DNA of 7,523 bases, from contig JAAUPU010000123.1 in NCBI GenBank assembly GCA_012032975.1, forward strand, positions 1-7,523, written 5' to 3'. Source of the stretch: Caldilineaceae bacterium (lineage in GTDB: Bacteria; Chloroflexota; Anaerolineae; Caldilineales; Caldilineaceae). The position numbers and the translations under genes were made by a program. Shown here piece by piece: positions 1-6,850 of this stretch (its first letter is position 1; the number at the start of each line of letters is the position of its first letter). The notes beneath the pieces were generated by a model. The model was not told the origin of the DNA. It saw only the letters and a program-made list of their open reading frames with translations, and made no database searches.

Positions 1-21
1 AAGCAGCCAGACACGACACAC

Positions 22-2427
22 ATGAACACAATCTCATCGAAAGACATGCTCAAACCGCTCACAAAAGACGCCATTGGCAAGGACTACGCTTCGGATCTGT
101 CCGTTCAGGACTATACGAAGAAAACACCAATTGATGGTGTGCAGCTAATCAACCTGAATATGTTTGTCGATGACGGCGGTTCGCTGGCCGAAGTCGTCCG
201 CCTGTTGCCCGAAGTGCGTCATGAGCGGCCCGAACTGCCTGACCCTAAGCCGCTTCGGGAAAGCTGGCAGCGCCAACACTTCTTCGAGGCGCTGGCTCGG
301 CTTTTCCAATCTCACACCGCGCCTCTGCTACTTCTGCTGGATGACGCACAATGGTGCGACCCAGAAACGCTGGAGTGGTTGCGTTTTCTGCTGCGCTATG
401 CGCCCAACGCCCCGCTGCTGATTGTAGCCACCCAGCGCACAGAAGAGGTGCTGGCCGATCATCCACTCCAGCCGCTGCTCCTTGATCTGCGCCGGGCTGG
501 ACAGGTGAGCGAGATCGCCCTCGGCCCGCTGGATCGCAATGAAACGACGGCGCTGGCCAGCCAGATCGGCGGCGAAAATTTGGCGCACAGCAGAACGGAC
601 AGGCTGTTCAAGGAGACGGAAGGAAACCCGCTTTTTGTGGTCGAGATGGTGCGGAGTATTGGAGATCGGCGATTCGAGATCGGAGCATCGGACACCCATT
701 CGTCAATATCAAATCGCCGATCTCTTCCCCCCAAAGTCCAGGCTGTGATCGAAGCCCGTCTGGCTCAACTGTCGTCCGCTGCCCGCGAGCTGGCCGGTCT
801 GGCCGCGACCGTCGGCCAGGAATTCACAGTGGAATTGTTGGCTCTGGCAAGTGACCAAGACGAAGCTGCGGTTGTCCAGGCGCTGGAAGAACTGTGGCAG
901 CGCCGCATCGTCCAGAGCCATTCAGAAGCGCGCTATGATTTCAGCCATGACAAAATCCGCGAGGTTGCATATGCCAGCGTCAATCCGATTCGGCTACCTC
1001 TCCACCACCGTCGGTTGGCCGCCGGCCTGGAAAGGCAATACGGCGGCGATCTGGATGCGGTCAGCGGTCGGCTGGCGCGTCACTATGAGGGAGCCGGTCT
1101 GACCGGGCAAGCCATCCGTTCCTACAGACAGGCAGCGCAGGCGGCGCGACATCTTCATGCCAACGCAGACGCCGCGGCTTTCTATCGGCGGGCGCTCTCA
1201 TTGCTGAAAGCGCAGTCAGAAACAGAGTCGCGAGACGAACAGGAGTTTGCCCTTCAGACCGAGTTGGGCGTCTGTGTAGTGGCGACCAATGGCTATGCCG
1301 CGCCAGAAGTGAAGCAAATCTACACACGAGCAGCCGACTTGTGCGAGCGCTTTGGACGCCCGGTCGATGGTCCCATCCTCCGTGCGCTGGCAATCGCCAA
1401 TGTGATCACCGGCGACCTGCATACGACATACGCATTGGGCGAAGCCATTCTGCGCAACGCAGCGATCAGCGGCGATCAGATTCTGCGTGTGGAGGGGCAT
1501 TACGTGCTGGGCATCAGCAGCTTCTGGATGGGTGACTTCGTCGCGTCACGCATCCATCTGGAGCAGGCCATCGCCCAGTATGACCCCAGTCGACATGGCG
1601 TTCACATCGCGCTCTATGCCCAGGATCCCAAAGTAGTCTGCCTCTGTCGCCTGGCGCGCACGCTCTGGTTTCTGGGCTATCCTGACCAGGCTGCGATCCA
1701 GATGCAGCACAGCCTGGAACTTGCCAGGGTTTTGGGCCATCCGTATAGCCAGGCCTACGCATTGAACCATGCCAGCGAATTGTATCTGGAGCTTGGCGAT
1801 CTCCACCAGGCCGAAATATATGTCGATGAGCTTCTGGCCTTGACGGATAAACAGGGGATCTGGCTGTGGCGACAATACGGGTTGATCGTTCAATATTGGT
1901 TGAGGTCGCATCGCGAGCCAGATGAACAGGTCATCCTCCAGATGCAGCGCGCGACCGAGCAGGAGTTGGCCTCCACGCGCAATGAGTTGAGCGCCGAAGA
2001 AATGGCGTTACCCACAGGATTGCATTCGTTTCGCTACGGCTGGATCGCGGCCGCATATCTGCGCATCGGGGCGATTGAGCAGGGGCTTGCCGCCATCGCC
2101 CATGCATTCGCCGGCCTGGCAAAGACGGACGAGCGCTTCTACGAGGCAGAGCTGCATCGTATTCACGGTGAGTTGTTGTGGGTGCAAGGGGCATCCGCGG
2201 ATGTGGTCGAGGCCAGCTTCCAGGCAGCACGCCAAGTCGCTCAAGCGCAGCAGGCCCGTTCGTTGGAATTGAAGGCAGTCCTGAGTCTGGCCCGCTTCTG
2301 GTCGGCGCAGGGACAAGTGGCCGAAGCACGCCAGGCGCTGCAAGCCACCTATGATTGGTTCACAGAGGGATTCGACACCGCCGACCTGAAGGATGCGCGC
2401 ATGTTGTTGCAAGAACAGTCGAATTGA
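22..2427 (+). CDS. AAA-type ATPase/TPR regulator with truncated and replaced N-terminus
   Basis: An 801-residue protein of the large STAND-like ATPase/TPR family (the module found behind BTAD/SARP or cyclase domains). Walker B is clear at residues 102-108 (LLLLLDD) followed by AQWCD. A sensor-like ETEGNPLFVVEMVRS lies near 197-212, a winged-helix-like segment starts at LPPKVQAVIEARLAQL (about 235) and runs to about 340, and TPR-like helices fill about 350-790. The C-terminus (WFTEGFDTADLKDAR) is typical of the family, so the 3' end is complete. The 5' end is not: no P-loop GxxGxGK[ST] exists, and family-like sequence begins abruptly at LAEVVRLLPE (residues 55-64). Residues 1-53 are less GC-rich and unlike the family; IDGVQLINLNMFVDDGG resembles the first strands of RmlC-like cupin sugar epimerases. 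No DNA-binding domain and no convincing Shine-Dalgarno precede the ATG. Without Walker A, ATP binding and hence regulatory function are doubtful. Family assignment is confident; the origin of the N-terminus is inference. Confidence 0.85.
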   Translation: MNTISSKDMLKPLTKDAIGKDYASDLSVQDYTKKTPIDGVQLINLNMFVDDGGSLAEVVRLLPEVRHERPELPDPKPLRESWQRQHFFEALARLFQSHTAPLLLLLDDAQWCDPETLEWLRFLLRYAPNAPLLIVATQRTEEVLADHPLQPLLLDLRRAGQVSEIALGPLDRNETTALASQIGGENLAHSRTDRLFKETEGNPLFVVEMVRSIGDRRFEIGASDTHSSISNRRSLPPKVQAVIEARLAQLSSAARELAGLAATVGQEFTVELLALASDQDEAAVVQALEELWQRRIVQSHSEARYDFSHDKIREVAYASVNPIRLPLHHRRLAAGLERQYGGDLDAVSGRLARHYEGAGLTGQAIRSYRQAAQAARHLHANADAAAFYRRALSLLKAQSETESRDEQEFALQTELGVCVVATNGYAAPEVKQIYTRAADLCERFGRPVDGPILRALAIANVITGDLHTTYALGEAILRNAAISGDQILRVEGHYVLGISSFWMGDFVASRIHLEQAIAQYDPSRHGVHIALYAQDPKVVCLCRLARTLWFLGYPDQAAIQMQHSLELARVLGHPYSQAYALNHASELYLELGDLHQAEIYVDELLALTDKQGIWLWRQYGLIVQYWLRSHREPDEQVILQMQRATEQELASTRNELSAEEMALPTGLHSFRYGWIAAAYLRIGAIEQGLAAIAHAFAGLAKTDERFYEAELHRIHGELLWVQGASADVVEASFQAARQVAQAQQARSLELKAVLSLARFWSAQGQVAEARQALQATYDWFTEGFDTADLKDARMLLQEQSN
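662..724. repeat. Intragenic 13-bp inverted repeat in the ATPase linker
   Basis: GAGATCGGCGATT (662-674) is perfectly complemented by AATCGCCGATCTC (712-724), with a 37-nt loop. It encodes the variable linker between the NPLFVVEMVRS segment and the LPPKVQAVIEARL segment. The left arm region (GGAGATCGGCGATTCGAGAT) has a loose GGAGATnGG periodicity, suggesting a degenerate short repeat inserted in frame at a tolerant site. What is seen is the inverted repeat; insertion as its origin is inference. Confidence 0.6.
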
Positions 2428-2449
2428 ACCCACAAGCGACCAACCATCA

Positions 2450-2868
2450 CTAGCCGAGCAACGCCACCAGCTCATCGATCGTTGTTAAACGAATTCCTTC
2501 CTGTCGCAGTAGTTCTACAACAGATTCAGCACGGAGGTCTTCGTCCGCGGTCACAAGGAATTCCACCAGTCCAAAGACCGCTGTCGCAATGACTTTGTCG
2601 TCTTCTGGATCTCTACAGATCGGGAAAATACGGGGAAGATCGACGATCTCCATCTCTACTACAAGCTGGTCGAAAAAAGTTCGCAGAAGCTCAGGATAAA
2701 TCAATTCAGCGATCTCTGGATCATCCAGTACGCGTCTATATTCTGCCAGCAAAGGCGGAGAACAGATGACGGTGACACGTCTGGATGCCAGGCCATGATG
2801 AAGGTTGCCAGTTCTGGCGGGCGCATCATGGCACGAACCAGTTGGTTCGTATCAAGCGCGATACGCAC
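2450..2868 (-). pseudogene. PIN-domain toxin (COG1569-like), one frameshift
   Basis: Predicted ribonuclease toxin of a type II TA pair. A GTG start at 2868, two bases after the antitoxin stop, opens with VRIALDTNQLVRAMMRPPEL, containing the first acidic PIN residue (D6 in LDTN). This frame runs to TGG at 2790-2788; homologous sequence then resumes in another frame at 2785 (SRRVTVICSPPLLAEYRRVL). One base is missing near 2786. Repaired, the protein would be 139 residues, normal for the family, with E43 (LLAEY), D87/D90/D91 (RDPEDDK) and D109/D111 (TADEDL) as candidate Mg2+-binding residues. As given, only a 100-residue C-terminal frame (2450-2752, beginning at an internal TTG) is open and it lacks D6, so the product would be inactive. 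It converges on the ATPase gene with 22 bp between stops. The indel may be a sequencing error. Confidence 0.85.
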
Positions 2869-2870
2869 CT

Positions 2871-3134
2871 CTATGATCCCGTCGCATGGCGCGCCCGATC
2901 AATGCGCGCATCGAATTCTGAATCGCTAATCGCAGGTGGCGAGAATCCCTCTCTCATCGCGGCTTGGATTGCCGCCATGACCGCGTCAAATCGCGCTCGA
3001 CGCTTTGGATGATCGTCGACAATCTCCTCTGTTATCACCATAACCGCTATTCTTGCGCCAACTGGTATATCGTCTGGCAGTGCAATCGTTCTTGTCGCAC
3101 CAACGGTAGAAACGAAAGCCGGAATTGTCTTCAT
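2871..3134 (-). CDS. Antitoxin-like protein partnered with the PIN toxin
   Basis: An 87-residue protein starting MKTIPAFVSTVGATRTIALP. The N-terminal half (about 1-40, ending IPVGARIAVMVI) reads like a small beta-rich, AbrB-like DNA-binding fold. The C-terminal half (RARFDAVMAAIQAAM...ISDSEFDARIDRARH) is helical and charged, as in the toxin-neutralising tail of type II antitoxins. The ATG at 3134 is preferred because GAGGG lies 5 nt upstream; the in-frame GTG at 3146 overlaps that ribosome-binding site. The stop is two bases before the PIN toxin GTG, so the two are translationally coupled, with the antitoxin first as is usual. The frame is intact although its partner is broken. The antitoxin role rests mainly on position and architecture; the exact family is uncertain. 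Confidence 0.7.
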   Translation of the reverse strand: MKTIPAFVSTVGATRTIALPDDIPVGARIAVMVITEEIVDDHPKRRARFDAVMAAIQAAMREGFSPPAISDSEFDARIDRARHATGS

Positions 3135-3243
3135 TAGTACCCTCACTTTTCAACCACCCGCATCGTTCGCATTGCTCACTCTAGGAATTTTAGCCCATGA
3201 CATTGGTTTCGTAAAGCAAGATGATTTCCTTGGTATCTCCACA

Positions 3244-3275
3244 TTTAGAACGCTCCGCGGAACGGTTTTAGAACG
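3244..3275 (+). repeat. Tandem TTTAGAACG direct repeats (operator-like)
   Basis: TTTAGAACG occurs at 3244-3252 and again at 3267-3275, 23 bp apart (about two helical turns). A related GGAACG (3259-3264) lies between them. The position, upstream of the oxidase, is compatible with a regulator-binding site. This is observation only; no regulator is identified. Confidence 0.3.
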
Positions 3276-3377
3276 GCTCGCCGAGTATTGTCACGTTACG
3301 GATTTGTTGCGTCTTGATCGGGCGTATTCAAAGCCGGTTGGCAGTCTGGGGACTTGCAAATTCAAAAGTCATTCAAT

Positions 3378-3383
3378 GGAGGA
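3378..3383 (+). promoter_or_regulatory. Ribosome-binding site of the FAD oxidase
   Basis: GGAGGA lies about 5 nt before ATG at 3388. It fixes the start there, which also matches the family N-terminus, and excludes the upstream in-frame TTG at 3172. Confidence 0.8.
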
Positions 3384-3387
3384 GACC

Positions 3388-4842
3388 ATGACGACGATAG
3401 GTGCAATTGAAGCCCTTGCAAACGGGGCCATCCATGCCGAACGGGTCGAACAGATCGGGCAGGAGGCCATCGCAACCTTTGCACAGAGCCTGGCCGGTGC
3501 GCTGCTGCAGCCCGGCGACGATGGTTACGACGAAGCCCGCCAGGTCTGGAATGGCATGATCGACCGGCGACCCGCGTTCATCGCCCGCTGCACTGGAGCC
3601 GCCGACGTGATCGCCGCGGTCAACTTTGCTCGAGAACATGATCTGCTCGTGGCGGTGCGGGGCGGCGGTCATAACGTGGCTGGGAGCGCGGTCTGCGAGG
3701 GCGGTTGATGATCGACCTCTCGTTGATGCGCGGCGTGCGCGTGGATGCCAAAGCACGTACGGTGCGCGTGCAAGGCGGTGCGCTTTGGGCCGACGTAGAC
3801 CGGGAGACCCAGATTTTTGGCCTGGCCGTGCCCAACGGCTATGTCTCCACCACCGGCGTGGCCGGTCTGACCCTGGGCGGCGGCTATGGCCATCTGCGCC
3901 GCAAGCATGGCTTGAGTTGCGACAATCTGCTCTCCGTGGACATTCGTCACCGCGGACGGTCAACTGCGGGTGGCGAATGAAACAGAAAACGAGGATATCT
4001 TCTGGGCGATCCGCGGCGGCGGCGGCAACTTTGGCGTCGTCACCTCGTTCGAGTTTCGCTGTCATCCCCTCGGCCCGATGATCTATCTGAACGCACCCTT
4101 CTATTCCATCGAAGAGGCAGGCTCGATGTTGCGCCGGTGGCGAGATTTTATGGCCTCCGCGCCCGAAGAGATTTCGTCCAATGCATTCTTTTGGAGCGTC
4201 CCAGATCTACCCGACTTTCCAGAGGCGGCGCGAGGAAAATCGCTCGTGGGCACCCCCCTTGTCTACTGCGGCGCTCCTGAAGAAGGGGAACGGGCGACCG
4301 AGGCGCTGCGCAAGATGGGGACACCCGTGTTGGACCTGAGCGGCGCGATCCCCTACGTTGCCGCCCAGAGCGCCTTCGATCCCTTCTTCCCCCACGCCAC
4401 ATTGCAGTACTATTGGAAGGCGTTGCACCTCAACCACCTGGGTGATGAAGTGATCGACGCGATTGTGGAAGCGGCCATGAACAAGCCAACGCCCATGACG
4501 ATTATCCCCGTCTGGCACTTCGGCGGAGCCATGAGCCGGGTCGATCCGACCGCCACGGCCTACTGGAATCGCCGCGTGCCGTTTATGGTCAGCTTCGATG
4601 CGGTCTGGTCCGATCCGGCCGACGCCGAACGTTGCATTGCCTGGGCGCGCGATGCCTGGGCTGCCATGCACAAATTTTCTGATGGCGGCATCTATGTCAA
4701 CTTCCCCGGCATGGGCGAGGAGGGCGAGGCACTGGTCCGCAAGGCCTATGGTGAGAATTACGAGCGTCTGGTTGCGGTGAAGAGCCGGGTCGATCCCGGC
4801 AACCTCTTTCGCATGAACCAGAATATCAGACCGAAGGAGTGA
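3388..4842 (+). pseudogene. FAD-linked oxidase (berberine-bridge type), two compensating frameshifts
   Basis: A cytosolic flavoenzyme of the FAD_binding_4 plus BBE architecture (COG0277), substrate unknown. Three successive frames together give a full-length, about 484-residue protein. Segment 1 (3388-3708) ends VRGGGHNVAGSAVCEGG then TGA; H95 in GGGH is the expected site of the 8-alpha-histidyl-FAD bond. Segment 2 resumes at 3705 (LMIDLSLMRGVRVDAKARTV) and carries STTGVAGLTLGGGYG (residues 154-168). This loop has no cysteine, so a second, cysteinyl FAD link is not expected. Segment 3 begins at 3946 (VTADGQLRVANETENEDIFW) and ends in the BBE tail (YVNFPGMG from 436; NLFRMNQNI near the end). 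One base is missing near 3703-3707 (TT where TTT would restore the frame) and one is extra near 3945, so the frame is restored. As given, translation stops at 3708. There is no signal peptide. Recent mutation or sequencing error are both possible. Confidence 0.9.
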
Positions 4843-4870
4843 TTCCGAACCATCCATCCGAGTCAGCCGG

Positions 4871-4908
4871 AATCGCTGCATGGTCCTCACCATGCAGCGA
4901 TTTTGGTT
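4871..4908 (+). terminator. Hairpin terminator after the FAD oxidase
   Basis: A perfect 14-bp stem, AATCGCTGCATGGT (4871-4884) with ACCATGCAGCGATT (4889-4902), closes a 4-nt CCTC loop and is followed by TTGGTTTT. It lies 28 bp after the oxidase stop. The interrupted T tract is not ideal, but the stem is very strong. There is no T run on the other strand, so it should act on plus-strand transcription. Confidence 0.8.
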
Positions 4909-4995
4909 TTGGCCAAACTCCCGTCCGCTGCGGTTCCAAGTTCGCCCCGGTCTTTGGCCGCACGATTTGGTGCATGGGCAGCGTCATGTTAGCAT

Positions 4996-5026
4996 AATGT
5001 CAATATATGGGCACTATATTGACATT
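4996..5026. promoter_or_regulatory. 12-bp inverted repeat upstream of TA operon, candidate autoregulatory operator
   Basis: AATGTCAATATA (4996-5007) and TATATTGACATT (5015-5026) are perfect inverted arms around the 7-nt spacer TGGGCAC. The element ends 22 bp before the antitoxin ATG. Each arm contains an outward-facing TTGACA, identical to the sigma-70 -35 consensus, although the only plus-strand -10 at suitable spacing (TATCAG, 5043-5048) would overlap the start codon. Phd-type antitoxins commonly repress their own operon through palindromes at this position. A run of T after the right arm means it might also form a weak AT-rich terminator-like hairpin. Confidence 0.55.
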
Positions 5027-5048
5027 TTTTTTCTGAGCGAGATATCAG

Positions 5049-5342
5049 ATGAACAAACTGCCACAGATTGAATCGATCAGCACCATGAAACATCGCTACA
5101 AGGAGGTCATCGCCAAGCTAGACAATGGACCGGTGGTGCTCACACAAAATTCCGCGCCGGTCGGCGTGTTGATTTCACCAAGAGAATGGAATCAGATGGT
5201 CGATGAGCGCGAGGATCTGGAGGATCTGATTGCACTCTTGAAGGCCGAACTCGAAGTCGCCGAAGGCGAAGCAACAATGCGGGAAGTGAACCCAGACACA
5301 TTGTCAGAGGAGTTGGGAGTTGTAGACCCGCTACCGGCTTGA
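5049..5342 (+). CDS. Phd/YefM-family antitoxin
   Basis: A 97-residue type II antitoxin. The N-terminal Phd fold is clear: MNKLPQIESIS is followed by a helix, then NGPVVLTQNSAPVGVLISP (about 27-45), where the family strand pair lies, then EWNQMV. From about 52 the chain is a charged helix (DEREDLEDLIALLKAELEVA), presumably the dimer extension and toxin-binding region. The ATG at 5049 gives the family N-terminus even though its ribosome-binding site is poor (GAGCGAG). The later ATG at 5085 would remove the first strand. The stop at 5340-5342 lies within the sequence homologous to the toxin N-terminus, so the two genes overlap or are coupled. An inverted repeat just upstream is the likely operator. 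Confidence 0.85.
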   Translation: MNKLPQIESISTMKHRYKEVIAKLDNGPVVLTQNSAPVGVLISPREWNQMVDEREDLEDLIALLKAELEVAEGEATMREVNPDTLSEELGVVDPLPA

Positions 5343-5367
5343 CATCTCGCCGAGGGCGGAAAAGGCA

Positions 5368-5598
5368 TTGTACAGCCTACCACACGGACTTAGGCAAGAT
5401 CTGCTCGGGATCATTCGGGATCTCACGGAAGATCCGTACCCGATTGACTCCAAGGCTTTGGATCGAGAGCTGACCGGGCGACATGTGATACGATACGCTG
5501 GGTGGCGAGTTCTGTATCGTGTCAATGAACAGGACAAAGCTGTGAAAATCTTTGACGTTCGGACCAGAGATAGCGACACCTACCTGAACGTGCCATAG
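5368..5598 (+). CDS. RelE/ParE-family toxin, canonical start codon missing
   Basis: A toxin of the RelE/ParE superfamily. The open frame from TTG at 5368 gives 76 residues. The core is recognisable: LTGRHVIRYAGWRVLYRV (about 35-52), then KIFDVRTRDSDTYLNV at the end, with the conserved arginines of the fold (R in GWRVLYR, R in VRTRDSDTY). Homologous sequence continues upstream in the same frame (TRYRLDISPRAEKA, 5326-5367), which is the first beta strand and helix of the family, but this stretch has no ATG, GTG or TTG and is preceded by TAG at 5323-5325. The full-length toxin of about 90 residues therefore cannot start normally. A TTG-started product would lack strand 1 and probably be weak or inactive. 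RelE-like mRNA interferase and ParE-like gyrase toxin cannot be separated from sequence alone. It converges on galK with 6 nt between stops. Confidence 0.7.
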   Translation: MYSLPHGLRQDLLGIIRDLTEDPYPIDSKALDRELTGRHVIRYAGWRVLYRVNEQDKAVKIFDVRTRDSDTYLNVP

Positions 5599-5604
5599 CA
5601 ACCA

Positions 5605-6793
5605 TCAGCCCACCTCATTCCAATTCAACACCTCTACACGGGCGCCCGCGCCCGGCTGCGTCGTATAGACCTCTGGCCAGATATTGGTAGCCTTGGCATA
5701 TTTTTCGAAGATCGCATCGGCCACTGCCTGCTCGCCGCCGGCCTGCACCAGCGCGACCGCGCACCCGCCAAAGCCGGCGCCGGTCAAGCGTGCGCCATAA
5801 CAGGAGGCCGCGCTGCCCATCGCCTCGACCATCACATCCAGGGCCGGGCTGCTCACCTCGTAGTCATCGCGTAAGCTGGCGTGGCTGGCGTTCATCAGCC
5901 TGCCAGCTTCCTCTAGATCGCCCCGCTCGAACGCAGCCACGGTCTGGATCACGCGCTCGTTTTCGTCGACCACATGCCGGCAGCGGCGGTAGACCAACGG
6001 TGGCAGCAGGTCTCGATGCTCCTCCAGTTGCGCGCTGGTCACATCGCGCAGCGCGCGGATGTCCGGCAGAACCGATTGCAACAGCGCAACGCCGCTTTCA
6101 CACTGGGCGCGGCGCTCGTTGTAGGCGCTGCCCGCCAGCGAACGGCTGGCCTTGGTGTTGCCGATGACCAGCGCCGCGTCGGCTGGCATGGGGATCAACT
6201 GGTAGTCGAGGCTGCGACAGTCGATGAGCAGGGCATGCCCCTCCTCGCCCAGCACGCTGATGAACTGGTCCATGATGCCACAGTTGACACCGACGAATTG
6301 GTTCTCTGCCCGCTGCGCGGCCAGCGCGATCTGGGGTCCACTCAACCGGTCGGCTGGAAGACCGGCCGCGGCCATCAAACCGAGCGCGGAGGCCACCTCC
6401 AGCGCGGCCGAACTGCTCAACCCGCTGGCGCGCGGCACATTGCCGCTGACCAGCGCGTTCATGCCAGTCAACGGCAACCCCTGCTCCTGCAAGACCCAGG
6501 CCACGCCCCTGGATGTAGTTGCTCCACAGCGTCTGCTTGTTGTAGGCTAGCGCATCCAGGTCGAATTCGTCCCACTCGTCATACTCCAGTGAAAAGATGC
6601 GCACACAGCGGTCCGCTCGCGGGCGCAGCACCATGCGGATGTCCCGCTTGAGCGCCACCGGCAGCACAAAGCCGTCGTTGTAGTCGGTGTGTTCGCCGAT
6701 GAGGTTAACGCGGCCCGGAGCCTGAACCAGCAGCGGCGGCGGGCTGCCGAATTTTTCGGTAAAAGCAGTGGTTACTTTTTGTCTCAGATCCAT
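5605..6793 (-). pseudogene. galK: Galactokinase, one frameshift in a G run
   Basis: GHMP-family kinase that phosphorylates alpha-D-galactose to galactose-1-phosphate with ATP, the first committed Leloir step. The N-terminal part has the galactokinase signature [19 protein letters not shown] (27-45), including catalytic R28. This frame runs to YIQG (residue 96). The rest continues in another frame from 6504: GHMP motif [17 protein letters not shown] (about 118-134), NCGIMDQF with catalytic D175, and motif 3 [17 protein letters not shown] (about 333-349). One extra base in the GGGG run at 6506-6509 (minus strand) separates the frames; without it the protein is 395 residues, normal for GalK. The ATG at 6793 is chosen because AAGGAG lies 9 nt upstream and the resulting N-terminus aligns with known GalK; an in-frame ATG at 6811 is an alternative. 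No galT, galE or sugar transporter is in the window. The indel sits in a homopolymer, so sequencing error is quite possible. Confidence 0.93.
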
Positions 6794-6811
6794 CTGCAAA
6801 ATCTCCTTCAT

Positions 6812-6850
6812 GAACCTCCGGGAGGTTCCAAGCTAAACCTCCCGGAGGTT
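6812..6850 (-). repeat. Twin AACCTCC-N-GGAGGTT palindromes in the galK leader
   Basis: Two perfect palindromes, GAACCTCCGGGAGGTTC (6812-6828) and AACCTCCCGGAGGTT (6836-6850), have centres 23 bp apart. They lie immediately upstream of the alternative galK ATG at 6811. They could be paired operator sites or copies of a dispersed palindromic repeat. In mRNA each could fold as a hairpin, and GGAGG of the proximal copy sits at ribosome-binding distance from the 6811 ATG. Confidence 0.75.

Larger units (their letters stand above)
3135..3387. other. Divergent intergenic region between antitoxin and FAD oxidase
   Basis: About 250 bp separate the starts of the minus-strand antitoxin and the plus-strand oxidase, so promoters for both should lie here. 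I see no strong sigma-70 pair. A weak plus-strand candidate is TTGTTG (3304-3309) with TATTCA (3325-3330), but its spacing of 15 is poor. Direct repeats are listed separately. The oxidase frame is open upstream to 3172, but that stretch has no resemblance to the family and lacks a start with a ribosome-binding site. Confidence 0.5.

Noticed and set aside
3135..3146. GTG start at 3146 for the PIN-associated antitoxin
   Set aside because: It overlaps the GAGGG ribosome-binding site serving ATG 3134 and would add only four residues.
3172..3387. Upstream in-frame extension of the FAD oxidase from TTG 3172
   Set aside because: The 72 residues do not resemble the family, there is no ribosome-binding site at the TTG, and GGAGGA precedes ATG 3388.
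3703..3946. Programmed ribosomal frameshifting in the oxidase
   Set aside because: Two opposite shifts would be needed, and I see no clear slippery heptamer or stimulatory hairpin at either site.
3373..4065. Long minus-strand open frame antisense to the oxidase
   Set aside because: Its arginine/histidine-rich translation has no recognisable domain and mirrors the GC-rich coding strand.
5974..6651. Plus-strand 225-residue open frame over galK
   Set aside because: The complementary strand carries all galactokinase motifs; this is a compositional shadow.
6794..6811. ATG 6811 as the galK start
   Set aside because: Kept only as an alternative: the ATG at 6793 has AAGGAG 9 nt upstream and matches the usual GalK N-terminus.
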